A stretch of DNA of 57,857 bases from NCBI GenBank assembly GCA_023399275.1, contig JAEWQH010000025.1, positions 1 to 57,857 on the forward strand, in the 5' to 3' direction. The position numbers were made by a program, and so were the translations under genes. The notes below the pieces were generated by a model, which saw nothing but the letters and a program-made list of their open reading frames with translations, did no database searches and was not told the origin of the DNA. This DNA comes from Bacillota bacterium. Lineage in GTDB: Bacteria > Bacillota > Clostridia > Christensenellales > CAG-138. How positions within the stretch are numbered: the stretch's first letter is position 1; each line of letters starts with the position of its first letter. Positions 25,052 to 33,815 of the stretch are shown piece after piece.

Positions 25052-27718
25052 ATGCCAAAAAAGCAAAGCTACAGCGAAATGTACACCAGTCAGTATTATC
25101 ACGAATATGCCGGCCAAGGGTATACAGAGGAGACTTTTGGCGCGCTGTTTGAATGGATTGCAGACAAGATCGTGGAACAGTTCCATCCAAAAACCATGCT
25201 CGATGTCGGTTGCGCCCACGGGTTTCTGCTCACCAGGCTCCGGGACCGGGGCGTGGAAGCCTATGGCATCGATGTCTCGGAATATGCCATTTCTCATGTG
25301 CCGGAAAAATACGCTCCCTTCTGCGCAGTCGCATCCCTTGCAGACGGGAAGCTTCCCGCTTCGTTTCCGCAGAAGTACGACCTTGTTTACTGCGTGGAGG
25401 TTCTGGAGCATCTGTATGAAGAGGACAGCCAGGCGGCTCTGGAGGCCCTCTGCTCCTGGGGCGACGTCCTCTATATCAGCGCCTGCCCCAGCGCTGAAGG
25501 CGACCCGTATCACGTGAATGCCCAGCCGATGAAGTATTGGCTGAACCGGTTCGACAGCCTCGGCTTTGACCAGTTGAAAACGCCGCAGTTGTTTAAAGTC
25601 ACAAGCTATGCCTTCTGCGTCTGCCGCAGAGACTCTGTGCCGGGGAAGCTGGCAGACCTGTTTACGGAGCCATTGCGGCAGGCGAAGGAAGCTCTGTCCC
25701 AGATGCAGGGGCAACTGGACGCCCAGAGCGACTGGATTGCAACGGAGGCAAGCGCCTGCCGTGCCGCGGTTGAGAGAGTCTCTGCCTCCGAAGCGGGACT
25801 GCGCCGGGCATTTCAGGAGCTCAAAACGACGGCCGACACCATGCGCCATACGCTATCCTGGCGGCTGACGCTGCCTTTTCGCCTGCTGAAACGGGCCGTC
25901 AAGTACGTTGCGCGCCGCGCACCGGGGGTGCGCTATCTCTACAGCATCCTAGCCTGCATCAAGGACAACGGTGTTTCGGCCGTACCGCAGCAGATGAGAA
26001 ACCGACGCTTTCTATTGCGGCATTTCAAAGGCAAGAGCCTGAATGTGCTGGATTTTTCCCCGTTTGAAAGCCTGCGTTATCAGGTGGATTCCGTCCCCGT
26101 CAACGGACCGTACATCAGCGTGATCGTTCCGCTCTTCAACACCCCGCCGCGCATGCTTCGCGAGATGATCGATTCCGTTTTGAATCAAACATACGATCGA
26201 TGGGAGCTCTGCCTTGCCGACGGCAGCGATGTACGCCACCCGTATGTCGAGAAAATCGCAAAACAATACGCGCGTCGACACAAGAACATCAAATACAGAA
26301 AGCTCGCCGAAAACATGGGCATCAGCGGCAATACAAATGCCGCCCGCAGCATGGCGCAAGGCGACTACTATGCGATGCTGGATCACGACGATCTCCTGCA
26401 CCCCTCCGCCCTGTATGAAGTATCGAAAACCGTTATGTATGAACACGCCGATGTGATCTTTTCGGATGAGGTGCTCTTTCAAAATGGCCCCAAAAACATC
26501 GTCGCCTACATCCTGAAGCCGGACTACGGCAGCTACACGATCTTAAGCGGCAACTACATGTGTCACTTCTTGTGCTACAGCCGCTTTTTAGCCGAACGAC
26601 TGGGCGAATACCGCACCGATATGGACGGCGCACAGGACTACTACTATATTCTTCAGTTATGCCGCCTTGCACGAAAAATTGCGCATGTGCGAAAGATCCT
26701 GTACTATTGGCGGCGGCACAGCGGAAGCGTATCGATGAGCATCGATGTTAAGCCCTACGCGGTGGAGTCTGCACGCAAGGCGCTAAAAGACCACCTGGTC
26801 CAGCTCGGCGCGCAGGGCGAGGTCCAGTTTTTGAAGGGTTTGATCGGGATGTATCATGTGCGCTTTACGGTCGTGGGAACCCCTCTGATCAGCATCGTAA
26901 TCGGGTGCATGCCCAACGGACGAGCCAATGCGGTGCGCTGCATCGACTCCATTCTGGAAAAGAGCGATTATCGACATTTTGAGCTGCTTTTGGCATACGG
27001 CGGCTCACGCGAGGATTATGCGCTGGAACCCAATATGCCGCGCGAAAACGACGGGCAAACGCGTGTTTTATTCCTGCCGGAGGCAAAGAACGTCGCATCG
27101 CTGTATAACCTCGCCGCCGAGCAAGCCTTTGGCGAGCACCTGCTCTTTTTGCACCCCAATACACATGTGATCTCCGGCGACTGGCTGGAAACGCTGCTTT
27201 CCTATTCCCAAAGAGCCGATGTGGGCGCGGTCGGTGCGAAGCTATTCTTCATCAACGACACCGTCTATACCGCCGGGCTTGTGCTTGGCCTCAACGGCAC
27301 GGCGGGACACGTGTATCGCGGAGCGTCGCGAAGCGATGTTGGACAGATAGGGCTGTTGTTGTCCGCACATAATGTAAGCGCGCTCTCTTGGGAATGCATG
27401 ATGATCAAACGCAGCCTGTTTCTGGAAGCGAACGGATTCAGCAGCCACTATGAAGCGCTGGCCGATGCGGACCTTTGCCTTCGCCTGCTGGATCAAAAGC
27501 GCTCCAACGTCGTGGCGCCCTATGCCACGCTCTACCGGCATGCGGATACCGCTTCCGCCAAAGCAAACAGCGATCCATCTCCGTCGCTTACGGAGTCGGA
27601 GCGCTTCATGCAGGATTGGGCGGAGAAAATGCTGTATGGAGACCCCTGGTTTAACCCGCATTTCCGCATGGACACGCTCATCCCAACGGTGGACACCAGC
27701 CATCTTCCGCCGTATTGA
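25052..27718 (+). CDS. Fusion of SAM methyltransferase and two GT2 glycosyltransferase domains
   Basis: An 888-residue cytosolic or membrane-associated protein starting at an ATG with AGGAGG. Residues about 40-190 form a class I methyltransferase (MLDVGCAHGFL, then VEVLEHL). A helical linker with coiled-coil character (190-270) and a basic patch lead to a GT-A domain from about residue 355 (ISVIVPLFNTPP), with the metal motif DHDD at 444-447. A second GT2-like domain begins near residue 613 (LISIVIGCMPNGR) but lacks an obvious DxD (FLHPNTHV instead), so it may be degenerate. The neighbours are a radical SAM enzyme and another methyltransferase. Likely extends and methylates a cell-surface glycan; acceptor unknown. 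Confidence 0.8.
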   Translation: MPKKQSYSEMYTSQYYHEYAGQGYTEETFGALFEWIADKIVEQFHPKTMLDVGCAHGFLLTRLRDRGVEAYGIDVSEYAISHVPEKYAPFCAVASLADGKLPASFPQKYDLVYCVEVLEHLYEEDSQAALEALCSWGDVLYISACPSAEGDPYHVNAQPMKYWLNRFDSLGFDQLKTPQLFKVTSYAFCVCRRDSVPGKLADLFTEPLRQAKEALSQMQGQLDAQSDWIATEASACRAAVERVSASEAGLRRAFQELKTTADTMRHTLSWRLTLPFRLLKRAVKYVARRAPGVRYLYSILACIKDNGVSAVPQQMRNRRFLLRHFKGKSLNVLDFSPFESLRYQVDSVPVNGPYISVIVPLFNTPPRMLREMIDSVLNQTYDRWELCLADGSDVRHPYVEKIAKQYARRHKNIKYRKLAENMGISGNTNAARSMAQGDYYAMLDHDDLLHPSALYEVSKTVMYEHADVIFSDEVLFQNGPKNIVAYILKPDYGSYTILSGNYMCHFLCYSRFLAERLGEYRTDMDGAQDYYYILQLCRLARKIAHVRKILYYWRRHSGSVSMSIDVKPYAVESARKALKDHLVQLGAQGEVQFLKGLIGMYHVRFTVVGTPLISIVIGCMPNGRANAVRCIDSILEKSDYRHFELLLAYGGSREDYALEPNMPRENDGQTRVLFLPEAKNVASLYNLAAEQAFGEHLLFLHPNTHVISGDWLETLLSYSQRADVGAVGAKLFFINDTVYTAGLVLGLNGTAGHVYRGASRSDVGQIGLLLSAHNVSALSWECMMIKRSLFLEANGFSSHYEALADADLCLRLLDQKRSNVVAPYATLYRHADTASAKANSDPSPSLTESERFMQDWAEKMLYGDPWFNPHFRMDTLIPTVDTSHLPPY

Positions 27719-27736
27719 GCAGCAGGAGCTGGAGTT

Positions 27737-28750
27737 ATGCATAAGAGTTCTTATTTGAACATGCAACGCTTCGTCAGCCGTTATCTGGTTGACACGCTGC
27801 CGCTGTCCATCGCAGACATCGGCAGCCAGTGTCTCGACGAAAACACGGCTTATGCTTCTTATAGAAGCTTGTTTGCGGCACCCTGCTGGCGGTATACAGG
27901 GGTGGATATCGTCGCAGGCAACAATGTGGATATCACGCTGAAAAACGTCTACCATTGGAAGGAAATTCCATCGAATTCATTCGACGTTGTGGTATCTGGC
28001 CAGGCATTCGAGCATATCGAGTTCTTCTGGGTGAGTATGCTGGAGATCGCGCGCATCCTCAAACCCGGCGGGTTATGCTGCTTGATCGTGCCTTCCGCGG
28101 GAATGCTGCACCGGTATCCGCTCGATTGCTGGCGCTCTTATGAAGACGGCCTCTCCGCTCTGGCGCGCTACGCCGACCTGGATGTGAAAGAGGTCTTTAC
28201 ACAGCGCACCCGTTTCGACTTTAGGGAATATGACGCCGTATGGCACGATTCCGTATTGATTTGCAAAAAAAGCAGCAGGCGCGCATGGCATGCGGCCAAA
28301 ACAGCGCTGAAGCGAGCGGTTGCCCGGTGGCATGTCCAAAGCCTGCCGGATAGCCCACCGACCGGTAGATGCTATGTGAACACGCAGCTGGATGTGTTCC
28401 TAAACGAAAATCAGCAGGGGGACCCCCGCCACTATGAGCAGATTCTGGGCATAACCGATTACACCTATGCCGCTTATTTTGACTTGCGCGCAATGCATGG
28501 CAAGGAAGGTATCGCGTATGTTCGCTTTTCGCCTGCAAAATGCCCGGCACTGTTCGTTCTGGATACCGCCGAGGCCATCTATGAAGACGGCTCAAGCGCC
28601 CCGCTGCATTATTTGAAATCAAATGCGGACGACCGGATAGACAACAGCTTCGTTTTCCGTCAAGCGGAACCGGAAATCTGTTTTTCACTCGAAGAGGTTT
28701 GCTTGGAACGATTGGATGCGATCCACATCGCCGGGAAGATCGATCTATGA
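27737..28750 (+). CDS. SAM-dependent methyltransferase of the glycan cluster
   Basis: A 337-residue protein whose first 180 residues form a class I methyltransferase: ADIGSQ replaces the usual DxGxG loop, then GVDIV, the SFDVVVSGQAFEHI segment and LKPGGLCCLIVPSAG. The remainder is an uncharacterised beta-rich C-terminal region. It starts 18 bases after the fusion gene with GGAGCTGGAG upstream. Together the three genes form one operon likely used for surface polysaccharide modification. Confidence 0.78.
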   Translation: MHKSSYLNMQRFVSRYLVDTLPLSIADIGSQCLDENTAYASYRSLFAAPCWRYTGVDIVAGNNVDITLKNVYHWKEIPSNSFDVVVSGQAFEHIEFFWVSMLEIARILKPGGLCCLIVPSAGMLHRYPLDCWRSYEDGLSALARYADLDVKEVFTQRTRFDFREYDAVWHDSVLICKKSSRRAWHAAKTALKRAVARWHVQSLPDSPPTGRCYVNTQLDVFLNENQQGDPRHYEQILGITDYTYAAYFDLRAMHGKEGIAYVRFSPAKCPALFVLDTAEAIYEDGSSAPLHYLKSNADDRIDNSFVFRQAEPEICFSLEEVCLERLDAIHIAGKIDL

Positions 28751-28793
28751 CCCTGCCCGATTTTCGCCGCCCGGCTGCCGCTATGATCGCAGC

Positions 28794-29369
28794 CTATTCC
28801 TCTTGCGAAAGCAGCACCGCCCGGCAGGGCGCGCCCTCCGCGCCGGAGATCTTCAGCGGAGGCGCATAGAGCGTGTAGCGTCCGTCCGGCACGCCGCGCA
28901 GGTCGAGGTTTTCAACCACGGCGATGCCATATCCCAGCAGCGAGACATGAACGGAAAGCTCGTCTGAATACGAACCGATGGACTGCCGATCGGTACCGAT
29001 GAGCACACAGCCCTGGTTATAGAGATAACCGATGGCACTCTCGGTGAGCTGTCCCGCACCGTGCAGCAGGATGCGCGGCGCAAATGGCCGTTTCATAAAA
29101 TACATGGCATCCAGCGGTGTCTTGGGCACCGTGAGCACCACGCATTCGCCTATAAACTGCGTCAGCGGAAGGGCGGCAACGTCCTTGCCGTTTGCGATGA
29201 AATGCAGCGGCGCGTCCACGTGCGTGCCTGCATGCATACTCGCCTCAAGGCGGCTGAGATTGTAGCTCTCGCCGTCCTTCATGCGATGCACGGCCTTCAG
29301 GCGGGGCGGCTCGTCGCCCGGGTAGGGCAGCGCTTTGATGAGATCGCGCGAGATGTCATATATCTTCAT
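28794..29369 (-). CDS. Cyclase/kynurenine-formamidase-like metal hydrolase
   Basis: A 191-residue protein of the cyclase family (fold of kynurenine formamidase KynB and isatin hydrolase). The signature HAGTHVDAPLHF carries the metal-binding His and Asp residues. It is monomeric-domain sized and cytosolic. The ATG at 29369 begins the conserved MKIYDISRDL; longer in-frame starts add an unsupported segment. No tryptophan-degradation genes are nearby, so kynurenine is not implied; the substrate is unknown. Confidence 0.82.
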   Translation of the reverse strand: MKIYDISRDLIKALPYPGDEPPRLKAVHRMKDGESYNLSRLEASMHAGTHVDAPLHFIANGKDVAALPLTQFIGECVVLTVPKTPLDAMYFMKRPFAPRILLHGAGQLTESAIGYLYNQGCVLIGTDRQSIGSYSDELSVHVSLLGYGIAVVENLDLRGVPDGRYTLYAPPLKISGAEGAPCRAVLLSQEE

Positions 29370-29496
29370 GATTGGTTCAATCCTTCTCTCCGCGCCCGTT
29401 TGGAGGGGTGCGTGGCCGCTTTTTCGCGGCAAGATTCATTATACGTTGCATTGACACAAAACGCAAAGCGTAATTTTATATGCCGCCGCAGCCACA

Positions 29497-29533
29497 ACAA
29501 AAAGCTCCCGCAGAGTCCTCCGCGGGAGCTTTG
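29497..29533 (-). terminator. Terminator of the ABC transporter operon
   Basis: AAAGCTCCCGC ... GCGGGAGCTTT; on the minus strand the stem is followed by TTTTTG, 13 bases after the permease stop codon. Confidence 0.8.
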
Positions 29534-29545
29534 GTTGGCCGGTTG

Positions 29546-30853
29546 CTATTCGTTTCGGATGGCCGCAAGCGGAGAGAGCTTCATCGCGCGTATCGCCGGA
29601 TACATGCCCGCCGCAATTGCGACGACGATGGAGAAGCCTACCGCCCCAAACACCAGATAGGCCGGGATGATGCTGCGCAGGCCCGAGCTGGCGAGAAATA
29701 CGTTGAGCAGCGCAGAGATGCCGAAGCTCAGCCCCATGCCCAGCGCGCCGCCAAAGAGGCCGATATACGCAGCCTCCGCAAGAAACAGGCCTGCGATGTT
29801 GTCGATGCGGCAGCCGAGCACCTTGATGATGCCGATCTCGCGCGTACGCTCGAAGATGCTCATCATCATCGTGTTCATGATGCCGATCGCCGCGACGAGC
29901 AGCGCAACGCCGCCGATGGCGCCGAGCAGATACTGCACGTTTTGCGTGCTCTTCTCCGCCATCTCCACCGCGTCCTGCAGGCTGTAGGTGCCGTAACCCA
30001 TCTCGGCAATCGCCGTCTTTACGGATTTAACGTCTTCGATCTCGGCGCATTTGACAAGAACGGTGTTGTATGATCCGGCCTCGAAGCCGACATAATCATC
30101 GTTTGCCTTGGCGAGCTTCTCCAACTGCGTCGCCTCCATGATGCAGTAGTAGGAAAAGTCGTTGTTGCCCTCGTCCATGATGCCGGTGACGCGGAGCTTG
30201 TACAGGCCGCCCAGCGGCGTCTGTTCCTCCTCGTCCTCACCCGAAATGGAGACCGCATACTGGGTGTAGACATTGCGGTAGTCAAAGGTCAGCTGCATGC
30301 GGGACGCTTCCGTCACCTTGGGATTGCCGTTGCTGTCCACCGCCTGCCGGTAGTTGTCGGGGTCATAGAAGTTTTGCAGCACCCATGCGCCAAGCACGAT
30401 ATCGTAGGTGGTGGATCCACCGGCACCGGGGAATGTTCCCTTGGAGAGCGTGATGCCAAACTGCTCCGCCTGCTCCTCGGTCACGCCGAGGATGGAGACG
30501 TCCGTTGCATAGCGGCCGCTTTTGAGCATGCCGTAGGTCTCCACGAGCGGCATAACCGCCTGCACGCCTTCGATCTTTTTGAACTCGGCAATCGCCTTTT
30601 TGTTGAGTTCCTTTTCGCGGGAGGATCCGCCGTTTCCGCTGGAAACATAGGACCATGAGCTGACGCGAATGGTCGTCAGACTGCCGGTCCCCGCAAAGCT
30701 CTCGACCGTCGCCTGCCGGATGCCGATGCCGAGAGACACCATCACCACGATGGACGCCACGCCGATGACCATGCCGAGAACGGTCAGAAACGCCCGCAAT
30801 TTACGCCGCCACAGGTTCAAAAACGCTGTGGACAGCAGATCTGTAATGCTCAT
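29546..30853 (-). CDS. MacB/FtsX-type ABC transporter permease
   Basis: A 435-residue membrane protein: one N-terminal transmembrane helix (FLTVLGMVIGVASIVVMVSLGIG), a large extracellular MacB-type periplasmic core of about 230 residues, then three C-terminal helices with the FtsX signature (GIMNTMMMSIFERTREIGIIKVLG). The ATG at 30853 follows GGAGG. MacB-like permeases are mechanotransmitters that move lipoproteins or peptides outward, or sense the envelope. It is the last gene of an operon with the ATPase and a secreted protein. Confidence 0.88.
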   Translation of the reverse strand: MSITDLLSTAFLNLWRRKLRAFLTVLGMVIGVASIVVMVSLGIGIRQATVESFAGTGSLTTIRVSSWSYVSSGNGGSSREKELNKKAIAEFKKIEGVQAVMPLVETYGMLKSGRYATDVSILGVTEEQAEQFGITLSKGTFPGAGGSTTYDIVLGAWVLQNFYDPDNYRQAVDSNGNPKVTEASRMQLTFDYRNVYTQYAVSISGEDEEEQTPLGGLYKLRVTGIMDEGNNDFSYYCIMEATQLEKLAKANDDYVGFEAGSYNTVLVKCAEIEDVKSVKTAIAEMGYGTYSLQDAVEMAEKSTQNVQYLLGAIGGVALLVAAIGIMNTMMMSIFERTREIGIIKVLGCRIDNIAGLFLAEAAYIGLFGGALGMGLSFGISALLNVFLASSGLRSIIPAYLVFGAVGFSIVVAIAAGMYPAIRAMKLSPLAAIRNE

Positions 30854-30887
30854 CGTTCCTCCAGTTGCGCTTTTTTGCGCCGGACGG

Positions 30888-32306
30888 TCACTCTTCTTCG
30901 AGCGCGCGTTCGCGCTTCTTCTTCCTGTTGATCCCGAGGAAGACAAGACCCGTAACGGCCGCTACGCCGCCAAGCGTCCAAAAGATCCAACCGATATTTG
31001 CGCTCGCGGGAGCGTCGCCCGGAATCTCCATGCCGCCGTTGCCGGAGGATGCCATCTCACTCGGCGTATCCTCATTGACAAACATGCTCAGCGGCAGCAG
31101 CTCTTCGGTCGCGTTGCCGTTGACGTCTTCATAGGTCACGCGCACCTTGGCGTCAAGCTCGCCGCCGACGGTCGGGGTTACGTTGAGATCCGCGCGCACC
31201 GTGCCGCCCGCGACAACGTTGCCGCCAAAGTAGCTTTCCTCCAAGGTGAGCCCGTCGCCAACGACATCCACCATGCAGTTATACAATGTGGATTTGCCGA
31301 GGTTATAGATCGTGACGCCAACGGAGACGTTGCTGCCAATCCACGGGTCGTCGTACACGATGGGGTCGTTGATGCGCACGCGGGCCTTCTGCCGCACCGG
31401 TACGTTGACGTTTGCAGTCTCTTCAAAATCGCTGCGATTCTTCGTGCCTTCGTACGAGAGCTTGATGGTCAAAAGCTGCGACTTGGCTTCCGCGTCCGGC
31501 GCCACCTGCAGCTTGATGGAGAGCACATACGCTTCGTCTTTATCAATGGTGCCGATGTATACGCTGTTGCTGCCGCCCGGCGCGGGGAGAACGACGCCCG
31601 CTTCATTGGCAAAGTCCAGCGTAAGGTTGGTGATGGCTTCACGCGTGGAAGTGTTGGCCACCACAAGGCGCAGCGTGACCGTATCGCCGGCATAGATAGT
31701 GTCCGAATCGAAGTTGTAGGACTCCAGAATGACCTTGGGCTTGCTCTTGTAGCTGGAGCCGCCGCTGCTGGATGAGGACGCGGTTTTTTCGCGGACGTAG
31801 ATAAAGACCGACACCGTGTCCGTCAGCGTGCCGGAGCCGTCGCTGTAGGTGATCCGAAACGGCAGGTAATAGTTGCCTGCCGTGAGCGTGGAGAGCAGCT
31901 TCCCGCTCACCTTAAAGTAAGCCCGCTCACCCTGCGCCAGCGCGGAGCCGTCCCAGTTGACCAGCTCCTTGTTGGTATCGTCCCATTTCTTGAGCGCGGA
32001 CGCGCTCAGATCGGCGGCCGCGTCAAACGGGAAAGCGGCCGCGTCCGTCGAAACGGGCAGCGCGCACTGGATGTTGGTCGCATTCGCCAGATTCTTGTTC
32101 AAGATCGGGACATAGACGGTGATCGTATCGCCCGGCGCGCCGGAAACGGTCTCGAGGTAGGACTTTTCCGTGTCGTCCGTCACATCCTCAAACAATACGA
32201 TGTGGCCGGCGTCGTCCGCCAGCGCCGCGTAAAGCGGCAGCGCCGTGAGCGCGAGCGTCAGCGCCAGCAAGAACGCAAGGAGCCGAAGTTTCTTCATGTT
32301 ACGCAT
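30888..32306 (-). CDS. Secreted, membrane-anchored CARDB-like repeat protein
   Basis: A 472-residue surface protein with a signal peptide (LRLLAFLLALTLALTALPLYA), beta-sandwich repeats resembling CARDB/NEW3-type domains (VVANTSTREAITNLTL, GVTIYNLGKSTLYN), and a C-terminal transmembrane helix followed by a basic RKKKRERALEEE tail. It is encoded between the ATPase and the permease, so it probably works as the extracytoplasmic partner of the transporter. Its first ATG overlaps the ATPase stop by a few bases; a second ATG at 32297 is also possible. Confidence 0.78.
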   Translation of the reverse strand: MRNMKKLRLLAFLLALTLALTALPLYAALADDAGHIVLFEDVTDDTEKSYLETVSGAPGDTITVYVPILNKNLANATNIQCALPVSTDAAAFPFDAAADLSASALKKWDDTNKELVNWDGSALAQGERAYFKVSGKLLSTLTAGNYYLPFRITYSDGSGTLTDTVSVFIYVREKTASSSSSGGSSYKSKPKVILESYNFDSDTIYAGDTVTLRLVVANTSTREAITNLTLDFANEAGVVLPAPGGSNSVYIGTIDKDEAYVLSIKLQVAPDAEAKSQLLTIKLSYEGTKNRSDFEETANVNVPVRQKARVRINDPIVYDDPWIGSNVSVGVTIYNLGKSTLYNCMVDVVGDGLTLEESYFGGNVVAGGTVRADLNVTPTVGGELDAKVRVTYEDVNGNATEELLPLSMFVNEDTPSEMASSGNGGMEIPGDAPASANIGWIFWTLGGVAAVTGLVFLGINRKKKRERALEEE

Positions 32307-33054
32307 TCAAAATACCCTCAGTTTCCCGAACACGCGGTTCGTTTTGTGTGGTGTCGTCCTGTTGATTGACTGCGATATCCGTAATTCTGCCGTCGAGCAG
32401 GTGAATGATCTTGTCGCCAAAGCTGGCGATATGCGCGTCGTGCGTGACCATGACCAGCGTTTTCTTCTGCTGGCGCAGGATGTCGATGATCACGCGCATC
32501 ACCTCGTCTGAAGTGGCGGAGTCGAGGTTGCCCGTCGGCTCGTCCGCAAAGACGATCTGCGGATCGGTCACCAGCGCGCGCGCGATACCGACGCGCTGCT
32601 GCTGTCCGCCGGAGAGTTCGCTGGGCTTATGGTTCATGTGCGTCTTGAGCCCTACGAGGTCGAGCATCCGCTTGGCGCGCTTAAGCCGCGCAGTGGTCGG
32701 GACGCCGCTGAAGGACAGCGGAAGCGCCACATTCTCCAGCGCGGTATAATACGGCATGAGGTTGAAGGACTGGAAGATAAAGCCGACGCGCTTCTGGCGA
32801 AAGAGGATCAGCTCGCCCTGCGTCATACGCTCGAGGTGCTTGCCCGCGATGACGATCTCACCCGCGGTCACCTTCTCCAATCCGGCAAGCACATTGAGCA
32901 GCGTGGATTTTCCGGAGCCGCTGCGCCCGATGATGGAGCAGATATCGCCGGAGGCGATCTTAAGATCCGCCCCGCGCAGTGCGTGTACATCCACAGAGCC
33001 CACGCGGTAAACCTTCTTGACGTTGCGCACGTCGATCAGCGTGTTTTCCTGCAT
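32299..33054 (-). CDS. ABC transporter ATP-binding protein (LolD/MacB type)
   Basis: A 251-residue ATPase with Walker A GRSGSGKST, signature LSGGQQQRVGIARAL, Walker B IVFADEPTG and the H-loop MVTHDAHI. It belongs to the family paired with MacB/FtsX-like permeases. First gene of the three-gene minus-strand operon. GGAGG lies before the ATG. Confidence 0.9.
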   Translation of the reverse strand: MQENTLIDVRNVKKVYRVGSVDVHALRGADLKIASGDICSIIGRSGSGKSTLLNVLAGLEKVTAGEIVIAGKHLERMTQGELILFRQKRVGFIFQSFNLMPYYTALENVALPLSFSGVPTTARLKRAKRMLDLVGLKTHMNHKPSELSGGQQQRVGIARALVTDPQIVFADEPTGNLDSATSDEVMRVIIDILRQQKKTLVMVTHDAHIASFGDKIIHLLDGRITDIAVNQQDDTTQNEPRVRETEGILNA

Positions 33055-33347
33055 CGTTCCTCCCTGGTCGCCAACGAGTTATCCCACCGGCCGTCTGCCG
33101 CAGCGCAGGGCGCGCTGCCTGCCCCGGCTAGTGTATTACTCGTACTAATACGCATATATCATACGCCTCGCATTCCGTCCTGTCAACGCCTTCGCCGCGA
33201 GAGATTGCAACGCAATTGCAAACTCCGGCGAAACGCACCATGGAGCTCCCGCGCAAGCGTCGGCCGCGCCCCGGCGCCGCGCCTCCCCAAAAACCACACG
33301 AAAACGCAGAATTTGCCGCCTGCGGCAAGATTCGGCGCAATAGCGCT

Positions 33348-33375
33348 TGAAAAACCGAAATGATTTTGATAGGAT
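33348..33375 (+). promoter_or_regulatory. Candidate promoter upstream of metA
   Basis: TTGAAA, 16 bases, TAGGAT. It would give a leader of about 430 bases before metA. Confidence 0.35.
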
Positions 33376-33586
33376 AGTAGTCACACCGGTCGAACGCGAC
33401 CGCCATCCGGGCAACAGGAGCGTGCCACACCATGCAGACGGCAAACAGAAAACCGCATCGTAAGCAGAGCGGCCCCCGCGCAGGGCGGCTGCTTGCGTAC
33501 GCCGCGCTTTTGTCCGCCATGCGAATGCGGCAGCACGCTGTGCAAGCGGATGCGGCGGCGGCAGCCCCTCTCGTCTAGGAGGCAAG

Positions 33587-33796
33587 ATGACCGTTCCCGC
33601 AGCCGGGCAGGGCGTTTGCGCCCGCCTGCCGGGAGATAAACTGCGTTTGCAGCGTGCGAAACCACCATCGATTCATACGGGCGCCGGCGGCGGAGCCGAT
33701 GCTTGCGATCTATTCGCAGGCGGGAGAACGCCGAACGGCGGTTTTTTATGCCCTTTCCCGGCGCGGCGCAAGGAAAAGGTGCAGCAGCAAGATTGA
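33587..33796 (+). CDS. Possible leader ORF upstream of metA
   Basis: A 69-codon frame with a very good site (AGGAGG 4-5 bases before the ATG) that ends 20 bases before metA. The product (MTVPAAGQGVCARLPGDKL ...) is low in complexity and matches no family I know. A small hairpin with six T residues lies inside it (33729-33747). It may be a leader controlling metA by translation or attenuation, or a chance frame in G+C-rich DNA. The 760-base region between the ABC operon and metA holds no other convincing gene, and I see no SAM riboswitch or T-box in it. Confidence 0.3.
   Translation: MTVPAAGQGVCARLPGDKLRLQRAKPPSIHTGAGGGADACDLFAGGRTPNGGFLCPFPARRKEKVQQQD
33729..33747 (+). terminator. Short hairpin with T-run inside the metA leader
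   Basis: CGCCG-AA-CGGCG followed by GTTTTTT. The stem is short, so it could be a weak intrinsic terminator or an attenuator. Confidence 0.4.
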
Positions 33797-33815
33797 CGAA
33801 AGCAGGTTACGATAT

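Noticed and set aside
33361..33815. SAM, cobalamin or T-box riboswitch in the metA leader
   Set aside because: None of the conserved core sequences could be found by eye; only a short hairpin with a T-run and an ORF are seen.
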